Source: RGIG6353 sp045653035 | GTDB lineage: Bacteria > Bacillota > Clostridia > Oscillospirales > SIG627 | Direction of reading: 5' to 3' | NCBI GenBank assembly: GCA_045653035.1 | Contig: JAZOLO010000012.1 | Location: forward strand, 1-64,000 | DNA: 64,000 bases | In this document: positions 25,071 to 33,270 of the stretch, piece after piece | How positions within the stretch are numbered: the stretch's first letter is position 1 | Layout of the letters: every line of letters starts with the position of its first letter | The notes under the pieces: model-generated | The model's input: the letters and a program-made list of their open reading frames with translations, nothing else | Told to the model about the DNA's origin: nothing | Databases searched by the model: none | Translations under genes and position numbers: made by a program

Positions 25071-25532
25071 ATGAATAAAATTGAAAGCTTTAAGATAGAT
25101 CATTTATCCCTTTTTCCAGGGCTTTACTTGTCAAGAAAGGATACGAAGAACGGAGTTACAGTTTCGACATTTGATATGCGAATTACCGCCCCGAACCGTG
25201 AACCTGTAATAGACGTACCTGCCCTTCACACAATAGAACATCTCGGTGCGACCTTCCTTCGCAACAGCGAAAGAAAAGAAGATATAGTTTATTTTGGTCC
25301 TATGGGATGCAGGACAGGTTGTTATCTTCTGATGTTCGGCGACCTATCCCCTGCTGACGTGTTTCCCCTTGTCATTGACACTTGTGATTTTATTCTGAAT
25401 TTTGAGGGTGAAATTCCTGGGGCTAAGCCTGATGAATGTGGAAACTACAGTGAACAGAATCTCGCAATGGCAAAATACTACATTGCAAGGTACAAGGACG
25501 AGCTTATAAGAAATAAGAGATTTGAATACTAA
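25071..25532 (+). CDS. luxS: S-ribosylhomocysteine lyase LuxS
   Basis: This 153-residue enzyme is a clear LuxS: metal ligands H53 and H57 in HTIEH, C123 in DECGNY, and the catalytic cysteine C80 in MGCRTG. It cleaves S-ribosylhomocysteine to homocysteine and DPD, the precursor of autoinducer-2, as part of the activated methyl cycle. Length matches the family. It is monocistronic, ending in a strong bidirectional terminator; the partner nucleosidase (pfs/mtnN) is not in the window. The AI-2E-family permease at 55.6 kb is a fold homologue and not evidence for AI-2 export. Confidence 0.96.
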   Translation: MNKIESFKIDHLSLFPGLYLSRKDTKNGVTVSTFDMRITAPNREPVIDVPALHTIEHLGATFLRNSERKEDIVYFGPMGCRTGCYLLMFGDLSPADVFPLVIDTCDFILNFEGEIPGAKPDECGNYSEQNLAMAKYYIARYKDELIRNKRFEY

Positions 25533-25573
25533 AACATTAAGGCGTTACCGTTTCGGTAACGCCTTAATGTTTT
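25531..25573. terminator. Bidirectional terminator luxS/rluB
   Basis: AAAACATTAAGGCGTTACC (25531-25549) and its complement (25555-25573) form a 19-bp stem with loop GTTTC. It serves luxS on + and the trmH-rluB operon on -. Confidence 0.9.
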
Positions 25574-26291
25574 ATAAAGATTTCAAATAATCAACTTCAC
25601 CTTTAGTGAGAATACGCCATTTGCCCGAGGGGAGTCCGCCGAGATAAATTTTGCCGATAGACACTCTTTTGAGTCTTGTGATAAATACGTTTACCTGTTC
25701 ACACATTTTACGTATCTGTCGGTTTCTGCCCTCGTGGAGGACGAAGCGGAGTACCTGATTTTCTCCTGTGCTATCCTCTATTGTAACCTTAACGGGCTTC
25801 AGGTGATATCCTTCAATAACCATTGGCGCATTGAGCTTTTCAAGTTGCCAATCCTCAATTTTTCCTTTAATTCTGACAAGGTACACCTTTTCAACGTTGC
25901 TTTTGGGGTGGATAAGGCGGTTGGCTATTTCTCCGTCGTTAGTCATAAGGAGTACCCCCTCGGAGTTATAGTCAAGTCTTCCGATGGGATAGACACGTGT
26001 ATTTATATCACGTACAAGGTCGGCAACGCACTTTCTGTCCTTTTCGTCGGAAAGGGTTGCAACGTAGCCACGGGGCTTATTGAGCATGAGATAAATCTTT
26101 TTATCATTTCTCTCAACAATCTTACCAAGATAGGTTACAATGTCGTCTGAGGGATTTATCTTCTGTCCGATTGTAGCTTTTGTGCCGTTAACGAAAATTT
26201 TGCCGTTTATAATTTCTTCTTCGGCTTTTCTGCGAGACATAACTCCGCAGTCGGATATAAATTTTTGTATTCTTACTTCGCTGTTTTCCAT
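25572..26291 (-). CDS. rluB: 23S rRNA pseudouridine synthase, RluB/RsuA family
   Basis: This 239-residue enzyme has an N-terminal S4 RNA-binding domain (residues 5-55: VRIQKFISDCGVMSRRKAEE, then INGKIFVNG) and a catalytic domain with GRLDYNSEGVLLMTNDGE near residue 100, containing the catalytic Asp, and HEGRNRQIRKMCE near 187. The family makes pseudouridine at a large- or small-subunit rRNA hairpin; RluB is favoured because of the scpAB neighbourhood in Firmicutes. It is the last gene of the minus-strand operon, 9 bases after dacF. Confidence 0.88.
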   Translation of the reverse strand: MENSEVRIQKFISDCGVMSRRKAEEEIINGKIFVNGTKATIGQKINPSDDIVTYLGKIVERNDKKIYLMLNKPRGYVATLSDEKDRKCVADLVRDINTRVYPIGRLDYNSEGVLLMTNDGEIANRLIHPKSNVEKVYLVRIKGKIEDWQLEKLNAPMVIEGYHLKPVKVTIEDSTGENQVLRFVLHEGRNRQIRKMCEQVNVFITRLKRVSIGKIYLGGLPSGKWRILTKGEVDYLKSL

Positions 26292-26300
26292 AATAGTCCT

Positions 26301-27461
26301 TTATTTAAAAATTGATTTAAAAATCCTTTGAAAGAATCCCGTTTTTTCGGGTACTGATACTGTGTTTTCGGGGTAAAGAGGAAGCTCTGCAACGTCTTTA
26401 CCGTCAATGGAATAAACCACTTTTGCAAGGGGCTTTTCTTTTACCTCTATAGGTGCATAGACAAACTTCGGTGCTTCAATTCTGCTCTTAAGTAAGCCAA
26501 CGTCTCGAACGGTGAGGGTCAGCTCTTCTATGTTGGAAAGCCTGACCTTATCCTTTTTACCTCCTACAACGGGAATATCGTAGGAGAGAGTGCCCTCTCC
26601 CGCAACGTTCACCTTGGAATAAAGCTTCATTGCATAGGTCATAAGGTTTTTATGGTCGTTCCAATCGTCGGGGGCGTTGAGTGTAACGAGAGCAAGCTCA
26701 AGGTCATCTACCTTTGCACCCGACACAAGGCACCTGCCTGCCGTTTTCGTAAAGCCTGTTTTTCCGCCAATGCAATTCTCAAAGGATTTGAGAAGCTTAT
26801 TATGATTTGAAAGGAATCTATAGCCGTCCTCCTCGGATAAATCTATCCTATAGGTTTTAGTAGAAACGATACGGCGAAAATCAGGGTTATTCATGGCTTC
26901 ACACCAAACTGTGGCTATATCAAGAGCCGTGGAATAGTGCTCGGGGTCTTCCAGTCCGTGAGGGTTATTGAAATGAGTGTCACGAAGTCCGAGCTTTTCT
27001 GCCTTATCATTCATGAGCTTTGAAAAATCCGAAACCGAGCCTGACACATGATTTGCAAGGCAGACTGCGGCATCGTTGGCAGATTCAAGCATAAGGGCAT
27101 ATAAAAGGTCCTCAACGGAGAGCTTTTCACCCTCGTAAAGATAGACAGACGAGCCCTCAATTCCGCATGATTCGGCATTAACTGTAACAACATCACGAAG
27201 GTCGGCGTTTTCAAGCACTACCAGTGCGGTCATTACCTTTGTAACGCTGGCAATAGGCATTCTCTTCTTTTCATTGTGGCAAAAGAGCACCTCTCCCGTA
27301 CGTGCATCAACGAGCACGTAGGAGTCTGCTGAAACGTCGGGAAATTTATCCTCCTCTGATACGGTAGGATAAAACGCACCGTCGGCAAAAGATATTACAC
27401 CGAGAATTAAAGATAAAATGAAACCGAGAGATAAAACTTTAATAAAGCTTGTTTTTTTCAA
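26301..27461 (-). CDS. dacF: D-alanyl-D-alanine carboxypeptidase DacF-like (PBP5 family)
   Basis: This S11 peptidase of about 386 residues has a signal peptide, SVTK (about 72-75), SAN (127-129) and KTG (234-236), all canonical, followed by the C-terminal PBP5 beta domain and an amphipathic basic tail (FFQRIFKSIFK) for membrane attachment. It removes the terminal D-Ala from stem peptides. I place the start at TTG 27461 because AGGAG lies 7 bases upstream; the ATG at 27482 overlaps that ribosome site and has none itself. It sits between ytfJ and rluB, the usual position of dacF or dacB in Clostridia, pointing to sporulation-linked wall remodelling. Confidence 0.9.
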   Translation of the reverse strand: MKKTSFIKVLSLGFILSLILGVISFADGAFYPTVSEEDKFPDVSADSYVLVDARTGEVLFCHNEKKRMPIASVTKVMTALVVLENADLRDVVTVNAESCGIEGSSVYLYEGEKLSVEDLLYALMLESANDAAVCLANHVSGSVSDFSKLMNDKAEKLGLRDTHFNNPHGLEDPEHYSTALDIATVWCEAMNNPDFRRIVSTKTYRIDLSEEDGYRFLSNHNKLLKSFENCIGGKTGFTKTAGRCLVSGAKVDDLELALVTLNAPDDWNDHKNLMTYAMKLYSKVNVAGEGTLSYDIPVVGGKKDKVRLSNIEELTLTVRDVGLLKSRIEAPKFVYAPIEVKEKPLAKVVYSIDGKDVAELPLYPENTVSVPEKTGFFQRIFKSIFK

Positions 27462-27515
27462 GATATTTCTCCTCACATACATTATTTTTTAAAATATATG
27501 CAAGGAAAAACTATT

Positions 27516-27947
27516 TTATTCTGCTTTGGTGTCTTCTCTTTCTTCTTTGTTTTCTTCCTTCTTTTCTTTCTTAAAGGTTTCACGAAGCTTGGAGATGAGT
27601 TCAGGTGATTTTGAAACAAAATCGCTTACGGTATCAGCAAGAGTGTTGGGTGTATCCTTATTTATATTGAGAAGCTCTACTCCATTCTTTGATACTACAA
27701 GGAATGCAATAGGACTTACAGACATTCCCGCGCCGTTTCCGCCACCGAAATGCTTGTTGTCGGTCTTTTTGCCGTCAAAGTCAACACCGCCGGAGGTAAA
27801 TCCTACGGACACCTTGGATACGGGGATAATCACAGTATCCTCGTTTGCCTGAATAGGCTCTCCGATAACAGTATCGGTAGACATAATATTCTTGAGGTTT
27901 TCAAGAGTAGAGTCGATTACTTGCTTGAGAGGCATTTCGTTATTCAT
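27516..27947 (-). CDS. ytfJ: YtfJ/GerW-family sporulation protein
   Basis: This 143-residue protein carries the GerW/YtfJ domain: the N-terminal DSTLENLKNIMSTDTVIGEP and the Gly-rich core GFTSGGVDFDG followed by FGGGNGAGMSVSPIAFLV. The C-terminus is a highly charged Lys/Glu tail. In Bacillus YtfJ/GerW is a forespore protein needed for germination with some nutrients; biochemical activity is unknown. ATG 27947 is chosen because AAAGGAAA lies upstream and the longer frame to 28001 overlaps the previous gene. It starts one base after the DUF2953 stop, the arrangement found in many Clostridia. Confidence 0.88.
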   Translation of the reverse strand: MNNEMPLKQVIDSTLENLKNIMSTDTVIGEPIQANEDTVIIPVSKVSVGFTSGGVDFDGKKTDNKHFGGGNGAGMSVSPIAFLVVSKNGVELLNINKDTPNTLADTVSDFVSKSPELISKLRETFKKEKKEENKEEREDTKAE

Positions 27948-27948
27948 A

Positions 27949-28542
27949 TTATTTTCCTTTCTTTTTTTCCGCAAGCGTGGGTAAAAGGTGCATTGCGGCA
28001 AGTATTACGTGTATTGGTTTTATTCTAAGTACTATCTTGAGCTTCGCTTCTGTTTTTTCTGAAGCAAAGTCGGGATAAATCAAAATGTTTTTATAGTTCT
28101 TTTTCAAGGTGACTATCGTTTCAAGAAACTCCAATGCAAGATATATGGCACTTGATGCGGCACCGTAAAGAAGTGCTGTGTGTGCGGCATCGTCGGTTGC
28201 AATCTTAACGTCAACAAAGCACACTTTAAGCCTTGCATAGCGTATAAATTCACCGAATATTGCCTTTATCAAATCAATAACGGCAGATATACTTTCAACG
28301 ACCTCGGGAATCCCACGGGGTTTCTTTATTTTGGGTTTTGTAGTTTCAGTTTTCTCGTCGCTGCTCTCCCCTTTTGTACGTCCTTCTGCAAGCTTTGCAA
28401 TTTTGTCGCCTTTTAAGGTGAAGCACAAAACTCTTATTTTGAAAGAAAATTCTTCTTTTAACTCGAAGATAAAAGACACGTTCAAAAAAAGAATAAGAGT
28501 TATAAGGAGTACGAGGGAAAGCAGTATATATAAAACAATCAT
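27949..28542 (-). CDS. DUF2953 membrane-associated protein
   Basis: This 197-residue protein has one N-terminal membrane helix (residues 2-23), a charged linker (KGESSDEKTETTKPKIKKP) and a C-terminal domain with VDVKIATDDAAHTALLYGAA (about 105-125), the conserved core of DUF2953. Members sit just upstream of ytfJ in spore formers and are probably sporulation-associated; the molecular function is unknown. It overlaps scpB by four bases (ATGA). Confidence 0.82.
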   Translation of the reverse strand: MIVLYILLSLVLLITLILFLNVSFIFELKEEFSFKIRVLCFTLKGDKIAKLAEGRTKGESSDEKTETTKPKIKKPRGIPEVVESISAVIDLIKAIFGEFIRYARLKVCFVDVKIATDDAAHTALLYGAASSAIYLALEFLETIVTLKKNYKNILIYPDFASEKTEAKLKIVLRIKPIHVILAAMHLLPTLAEKKKGK

Positions 28543-29111
28543 TCTACGTTTATCTTCATCTGACCGTCGTCGATTTCGGGAAGGTCAGAAATAGAGTTAA
28601 GTCCGAAGCGTTTTAAAAATTCAAGGGTCGTACCGTAGAGGATAGGTCTTCCGGGTGCGTCGAGTCGTCCTTTTTCCTCAACAAGTCCTTTTTCAACAAG
28701 GGTATTCATTATACCCGAGCAGTCAACTCCTCTTATCTGCTCAACGTAGCCCTTTGTTACAGGCTGTCTGTAGGCAACTACCGCAAGTACTTCAAGGGCA
28801 GGCTTCGACATGGGAGAGGTACGCTTTATTTCAAGATACTTTGTAACAAAATCGGCATGTGATGCTTTTGTGCATAGCTGATAGTTTTTCTCCGCACGTA
28901 CAAGCTCTACGCCTGCTATGGTGAGCCTAAGTCTTTCTTCAAGGCGGGTTGCAACAATGTCAACCTCGGAATTTGTGATGCCGAAAATCTCTGCAAGCTT
29001 TTCCTGTGCTACAGGCTCACCTGCCGCAAAGAGCACTGCTTCTAAAGCACCTGTAAGCTGTTCTTCATCGTATGCAAGATATCCTTCGGAAAACTTAAGC
29101 ATCGTTATCAT
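28539..29111 (-). CDS. scpB: Segregation and condensation protein B
   Basis: This winged-helix kleisin partner of about 190 residues has GALEAVLFAAGEPVAQEKLA (about 17-36) in the first winged helix and ALEVLAVVAYRQPVTKGYVE (about 103-122) with IRGVDCSG, the strongest ScpB signature, in the second. ScpB dimers bind ScpA and SMC to form the bacterial condensin. ATG 29111 is preferred (AGGAG four bases upstream); GTG 29114 and ATG 29102 are alternatives. It overlaps the end of scpA by 17 bases and the start of the DUF2953 gene by 4. Confidence 0.92.
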   Translation of the reverse strand: MITMLKFSEGYLAYDEEQLTGALEAVLFAAGEPVAQEKLAEIFGITNSEVDIVATRLEERLRLTIAGVELVRAEKNYQLCTKASHADFVTKYLEIKRTSPMSKPALEVLAVVAYRQPVTKGYVEQIRGVDCSGIMNTLVEKGLVEEKGRLDAPGRPILYGTTLEFLKRFGLNSISDLPEIDDGQMKINVE

Positions 29112-29850
29112 CACTCTCCTTATTTTTGTCTTTGTTAAGTACTACTCTATAGTCCTCTTCACCGTCGTGGGAAATAGATATTCTGCCCGATTTTACAAGC
29201 TCAAGAAGTGCAAGGAAGCAGGCAACCTTATCCGACCTTCCTTTATTATTGCCAAAAAGTACCTTAAAACTCACAGGTCTGTCAAATCTTAATGACCTTA
29301 TGAGAATTCGGAGCACGTATACTATTTTTTCTTCGATAGATACAACGGGTACGTTCAGGATTGTACCGATAGATGCCTTTTTGTCGGTATCTCGTTTGTC
29401 TTTACGCACCGTGCGAAGATAGAGCATTATCTCGTAAAGCTCGTTGGGGTCACCGTTGGGGATAACCTTGGTTATAACGGTGGGCATGGGCTTTGAGTTA
29501 AATCTCGAAAAATAGAACTCCATACGCTCACCGAGAAACTGAGATGCGACCTTTATCTTCTGGTACTCAACGAGGGCGTTTACAAGACCTTCTCTCGGGT
29601 CTTCCTCCTCTTCTTCTCTTGGAAGAAGCATTTTTGACTTAATATAGAGAAGCTCGGAAGCCATTACGATAAATTCCGCCGCAATTTCTATATTAGCCTC
29701 ACGCATACTCTCCATATAGTCGACATACTGTTCGAGTATTTCGGCAATGGGGATATCGTATATGCTTACTTTATTCTTTTGTATCAGGCTAAGCAGCAGG
29801 TCGAGAGGACCTGAAAAAGCCTCGTTCTGATACTTAAAGGTTTCTGTCAT
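29095..29850 (-). CDS. scpA: Segregation and condensation protein A
   Basis: This 251-residue kleisin has the N-terminal SMC-neck-binding part (FSGPLDLLLSLIQKNKVSIY, about 13-32), the EFIVMASELLYIKSKMLLP segment (about 62-80) and a C-terminal winged helix (VACFLALLELVKSGRISI, about 215-232). ScpA bridges SMC heads together with ScpB. Its start overlaps the stop of the M50 protease (ATGA), giving tight translational coupling. Confidence 0.94.
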   Translation of the reverse strand: MTETFKYQNEAFSGPLDLLLSLIQKNKVSIYDIPIAEILEQYVDYMESMREANIEIAAEFIVMASELLYIKSKMLLPREEEEEDPREGLVNALVEYQKIKVASQFLGERMEFYFSRFNSKPMPTVITKVIPNGDPNELYEIMLYLRTVRKDKRDTDKKASIGTILNVPVVSIEEKIVYVLRILIRSLRFDRPVSFKVLFGNNKGRSDKVACFLALLELVKSGRISISHDGEEDYRVVLNKDKNKESDDNDA

Positions 29851-30503
29851 ATTCTAACTATCATCCTTACGATATTTTCAATATGCCCTACTATAAAGTT
29901 TATCGCCATCTGGAGATAAGGGCTTACAAAGCCCGATATTACAACAAGCAGAAGAATCAGGCTGATATATCTTTCGTACTTGTGGTAAAGTACAAGAAGC
30001 TTTTGGGGCAAAAATGAGTCAACTATTCTTGAGCCGTCAAGAGGAGGTATGGGAATGAGATTAAACACAGCAAGTCCTACGTTAACAAAAACAAAGCTTA
30101 CTATTATCTCACTTATTCCACTCCACAACGGTGAAAGGAAAACGTCAGGCTTAAGAGTCATGATAAATTTAATGATGAGGTAATAAAGGAGTGTTCCCAC
30201 AAAAGCTGATAAAACGTTGGAAAGGGGTCCTGCAAGAGCCACAAGCGCCGTATCACGCTTATATTTTTTGAAATACCTTGTATTAACGGGTACAGGCTTC
30301 GCCCAACCAACTCCTACAATAAGCATCGCAATAGCACCGAAAATATCAAGGTGCTTCATGGGATTAAGGGTGAGTCTGCCGTAATTTTTTGCTGTGGGGT
30401 CACCCAGCTTATACGCCACGTAGCCGTGGGAGAATTCGTGTACCGACAGTGCAAAAAGTACGCCTGGGATGGCGTAAAGAAAGCCTATAATATTTCCAAA
30501 CAT
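29847..30503 (-). CDS. Site-2-protease-like M50 metalloprotease (YwhC-like)
   Basis: This 218-residue integral membrane protein has the zinc motif HEFSH (about residues 22-26, LSVHEFSHGYVA) in the first helix region and the third ligand in PIPPLDGSRIV (about 152-162). Five to six hydrophobic segments match the minimal M50 rhomboid-length proteases without PDZ domain. Such enzymes cut membrane-embedded substrates; those of this subgroup are not known. Location immediately upstream of scpA is conserved in Firmicutes. Confidence 0.88.
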   Translation of the reverse strand: MFGNIIGFLYAIPGVLFALSVHEFSHGYVAYKLGDPTAKNYGRLTLNPMKHLDIFGAIAMLIVGVGWAKPVPVNTRYFKKYKRDTALVALAGPLSNVLSAFVGTLLYYLIIKFIMTLKPDVFLSPLWSGISEIIVSFVFVNVGLAVFNLIPIPPLDGSRIVDSFLPQKLLVLYHKYERYISLILLLVVISGFVSPYLQMAINFIVGHIENIVRMIVRI

Positions 30504-30505
30504 AA

Positions 30506-31279
30506 CTAACCTATATTACCTTTCTTGTTTTGTCGGAGTACTTCAAATGCAAGTATCGAGGTAGCGGAGGCCGCTGTAAGTGACATATTGAAGTCTCGTC
30601 CGTAATCTATTTTAACTATCTCCTCCGCACTATCGAGAAGAGCTCTTGAAATTCCTCTCTTTTCTCCGCCCACTATGAGAAAAAGGGGCTTTGAGAGGTC
30701 TGCTTCGGTGTGGAGTGTGTCGGTTTCTATATCTGCACAAACGATTTTATAGCCGTGCTTTTTTGCTGTTTCAATAAGAGTGTCGTTATCCTCGTATATG
30801 GCACAGGGTACAAGCTCGGTAGCTCCTGCCGACCCTCTTATACAAACTCCTGCCGCCGTCATCCAGTTACGCTTTGAAAGAATAATTGCATCTACACCTG
30901 CGGCATAAAGGGAGCGTACGGAATATGCAAAATTATAAGGGTCTTCTATTCCTTCTATAAGGCAGACAAAGCCGTTTTCCTTTTCAAAAGCCTCGTCAAG
31001 CGTCACGTATTCCCTATCCCCTACAATAGCGATAAGTCCTGCGTGGGTAGAGCCTACTGTGTTTTCTTCAATAAAGCTTTCGTCACATATTTCAAAGGGG
31101 ATATTCTTTTCATCTGCAAGCCTTTTTATTCTTGCTATTTTGCGGTCGGTTTTAAGCTTATCGGGGTTTGAGAGAAAAATCTTCTCAATTTTCCGCGAAC
31201 CTGTTTCAAGAACGGTCAGTACCGATATAGCACCCTCTGCAAAGGATGAGGGAATTTCTTTTTGTTTTTCTTTTTTCAT
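30506..31279 (-). CDS. TrmH-family RNA 2'-O-methyltransferase
   Basis: This 257-residue SpoU-type enzyme has an N-terminal RNA-binding part and a SPOUT domain with EDPYNFAYSVRSLYAAG (about 110-126; family DPHNxGxxxRxA, catalytic Arg kept), LFLIVGGEKRGIS (about 204-216) and DFNMSLTAASATSILAFE (about 229-246). Motif 2 is GGEKRG where most members have GSEGxG, and N-A-Y replaces N-L-G in motif 1, so it is a divergent member; the target RNA is unknown. It is the first gene of the eight-gene operon and lies divergently from the radical SAM gene with 38 bases between starts. Confidence 0.82.
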   Translation of the reverse strand: MKKEKQKEIPSSFAEGAISVLTVLETGSRKIEKIFLSNPDKLKTDRKIARIKRLADEKNIPFEICDESFIEENTVGSTHAGLIAIVGDREYVTLDEAFEKENGFVCLIEGIEDPYNFAYSVRSLYAAGVDAIILSKRNWMTAAGVCIRGSAGATELVPCAIYEDNDTLIETAKKHGYKIVCADIETDTLHTEADLSKPLFLIVGGEKRGISRALLDSAEEIVKIDYGRDFNMSLTAASATSILAFEVLRQNKKGNIG

Positions 31280-31308
31280 TTGAAATTTCTCTTGTTTTGT
31301 GTTATGAT
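31280..31308 (+). promoter_or_regulatory. Promoter predicting a leaderless radical SAM mRNA
   Basis: TTGAAA (31280-31285), 17-base spacer, TATGAT (31303-31308). The start codon is at 31318, where transcription itself should begin, and no ribosome site is present. Confidence 0.55.
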
Positions 31309-31317
31309 TTAGTTACT

Positions 31318-32211
31318 ATGAAAAATTATTATTGTAACGCCTGTCCGAGAGGCTGTAACACCCGCAGAACACTCGGCACGGGCTTTTGTAAAAGCGGTGA
31401 AAAGATAAAGATTGCAAGAGCGTCACGGCACTTTTGGGAGGAGCCTTGCATCAGCGGTAAAAACGGCTCGTGTACTGTGTTCTTTTCAGGGTGCAATATG
31501 CACTGTGTTTACTGTCAGAACGAGAAAATCAGCGGCGGTGAGCTAGGCACGGAGTACACCGATGAAGAGGTAAAAGAGCTTTTTCTTAAGATATCAAAAA
31601 GCGGTGTCCACAACATTAACCTTGTAACGCCAACCCACTTTGCCGTAAAACTCTCGGAAATTATCGAACCGATAAAAGATGAGATAAAGATACCTATAGT
31701 CTACAACTGCTCGGGTTACGAGGACGAGGGCTTTATTGAAAGTCTTACAGGAGTGGTAGATATATTCTTGACAGATTTCAAGTATAAATCAAGTGATATT
31801 TCAAAAAGATACTCTTTTTGTCCCGATTATTTTGACGTTGCTATAAAAGCCCTTGAAAAGATGTTAGAGGTAACAGGTAAGCCCCAATTTGACGGGGACA
31901 TTATGACGAAGGGTGTCATAGTACGTCACCTCATTCTCCCCTCTCACAAGGACGACTCTATTGATATACTGGATGAGTTACATGAGCGTTTCGGAAGCAA
32001 CAGTTTTCTTGTAAGCCTCATGAGTCAGTTTACACCGACGGAAAAGTGCCGTGACTTCCCAGAAATCAACAGACGGCTCACCTCTATTGAATACAAAAGA
32101 GTGTGCGAGTGCTTTGAGAAGCTTGGCTTCAACGGATACGTTCAAGAAAGAAGCTCTGCTACCGAAGACTATATCCCCGATTTTGAGGATAAGGGAGAAT
32201 TTATTATATAA
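31318..32211 (+). CDS. Radical SAM protein, pyruvate-formate-lyase-activase-like (PflX type)
   Basis: This 297-residue radical SAM enzyme has the cluster motif CNMHCVYCQN (about residues 60-69) and an N-terminal cysteine set CNACPRGC (about 5-12) with FCKSG, suggesting a second metal site. The rest matches the PflX/COG1313 group (LVTPTHF, PIVYNCSGYE, DIFLTDFKYK, HLILPSH). It would use SAM to make a 5'-deoxyadenosyl radical; no glycyl-radical enzyme is adjacent, so the substrate is unknown. ATG 31318 is the only start giving the family N-terminus, yet has no ribosome site and sits about 10 bases after a -10 box. Confidence 0.85.
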   Translation: MKNYYCNACPRGCNTRRTLGTGFCKSGEKIKIARASRHFWEEPCISGKNGSCTVFFSGCNMHCVYCQNEKISGGELGTEYTDEEVKELFLKISKSGVHNINLVTPTHFAVKLSEIIEPIKDEIKIPIVYNCSGYEDEGFIESLTGVVDIFLTDFKYKSSDISKRYSFCPDYFDVAIKALEKMLEVTGKPQFDGDIMTKGVIVRHLILPSHKDDSIDILDELHERFGSNSFLVSLMSQFTPTEKCRDFPEINRRLTSIEYKRVCECFEKLGFNGYVQERSSATEDYIPDFEDKGEFII

Positions 32212-32487
32212 GTATACCATTTTAATGAATTAAAGTCAAGTTTTTCATATAAAAGTTAAAGGAGATGTAAAAAAAGTCCAGACCGTCAAAAACAAAAAAA
32301 CAAAGCAATTTAAGGTTGTTATAAAGCTTTTACAGTTAATTTTCAAGGTAAAAAACTCAAAAATGAGTTTTTTGTGAAAAATTGTATGTTTTTGACTACG
32401 AACAAACCTCGCCACTGCCGTACAATCGTACGCCGACGGGCTTTGGTTTGTCCGTTCTGAAGCATTTTTTCCTATCTCCTACGAGTT
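32212..32487. other. Intergenic region with folded elements
   Basis: No gene is convincing here. AAAAAACTC (32350-32358) pairs with GAGTTTTTT (32365-32373), a likely terminator for the radical SAM transcript. Further on, ACG.ACAAACC (32398-32408) pairs with GGTTTGT.CGT (32445-32455) with one mismatch, enclosing a CGTAC-AATC-GTACG hairpin (32419-32432), then a T-run at 32464-32470. The second structure could be a small RNA or a further terminator. A small reading frame at 32382-32564 overlaps these structures and is not credible. Confidence 0.4.
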
Positions 32488-32530
32488 GGGGCTGTAAAAA
32501 ACTCAAACCGAGTTTTTTACAGCCCCTTTT
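32488..32530. terminator. 17-bp terminator hairpin next to yebC
   Basis: GGGGCTGTAAAAAACTC (32488-32504) and its complement (32510-32526) flank AAACC and are followed by TTTT on the plus strand. On the minus strand it ends the yebC/argS transcript. Confidence 0.75.
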
Positions 32531-32532
32531 GT

Positions 32533-33249
32533 TTAGTTATCCCAGTTGTGCCATACATTGGTAACGTCTTCGTTGTCGTCAAGGGCATCGAGGAGCTTTG
32601 TCATCATTGTGATGTCGTCCTCGCTGTCGAGGGATGAATAGTTTGAAGGAACCTTTGAAGGCTCGGCGGAAACGAACTTGTATCCCTTTGCGGTGAGTGC
32701 ATCTGCAACGGCTGAAAGGTCGGAGGGAGCTGTAGTTATCTCGAAGATATCCTCGTCAAGAGACACGTCCTCGGCACCTGCTTCAAGTGCGTCCTCCATC
32801 ATAACGTCCTCGTCAATGTCTTCACTTTCAATAAGGATAATACCCTTATCCGAAAACATAAAGCTAACACAGCCGATAGCACCCATGTTGCCGCCGAATT
32901 TATCAAAATAGTGGCGTACCTCGGCACTTGTTCTGTTTCGGTTATCTGTTGTTGCTTCAACTATTACGGCAATTCCAGAAGGTCCGTAGCCCTCGTAGTA
33001 GATAACCTCGTAGTTAGCGTCTTCGTTACTTGCTTTCTTAATAATTCTTTCGATATTATCGTTAGGAACGTTGTTGGATTTTGCCTTTGCGATAATATCT
33101 CTGAGCTTACTGTTAGATGAGGGATTAGGACCGCCCTCCTTTACTGCAACAGCAATTTCCTTACCAATCTTTGTGAAAACCTTTGCTCTTTGGGCATCGG
33201 TCTATTCTTTTTTATGCTTTATATTAGCCCACTTGCTATGTCCACTCAT
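32533..33249 (-). pseudogene. yebC: YebC/PmpR-family protein interrupted by an in-frame TAG
   Basis: The complete YebC frame is present from ATG 33249: MSGHSKWANIKHKKE, then TAG at codon 16 (complement of 33202-33204), then TDAQRAKVFTKIGKE and the rest of a normal 238-residue protein without further stops (NPSSNSKLRDIIAKAKSNNV, GPSGIAVIVEATTDN, YFDKFGGNMGAIGCV). Codon 16 is usually Lys, so one base change (AAG to TAG) explains it. AAAGGAG lies 7-8 bases before the ATG. No ATG, GTG or TTG occurs in frame between the TAG and codon 122. YebC proteins bind DNA or help ribosomes at proline stretches. It is a fresh nonsense mutation, a strain polymorphism, a sequence error or a suppressed stop. Confidence 0.85.
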
Positions 33250-33270
33250 TAATTTTATCTCCTTTGAAGT

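Noticed and set aside
32382..32564. 60-residue plus-strand reading frame downstream of the radical SAM gene
   Set aside because: It runs through hairpins and the terminator and shows no protein-like composition or ribosome site.
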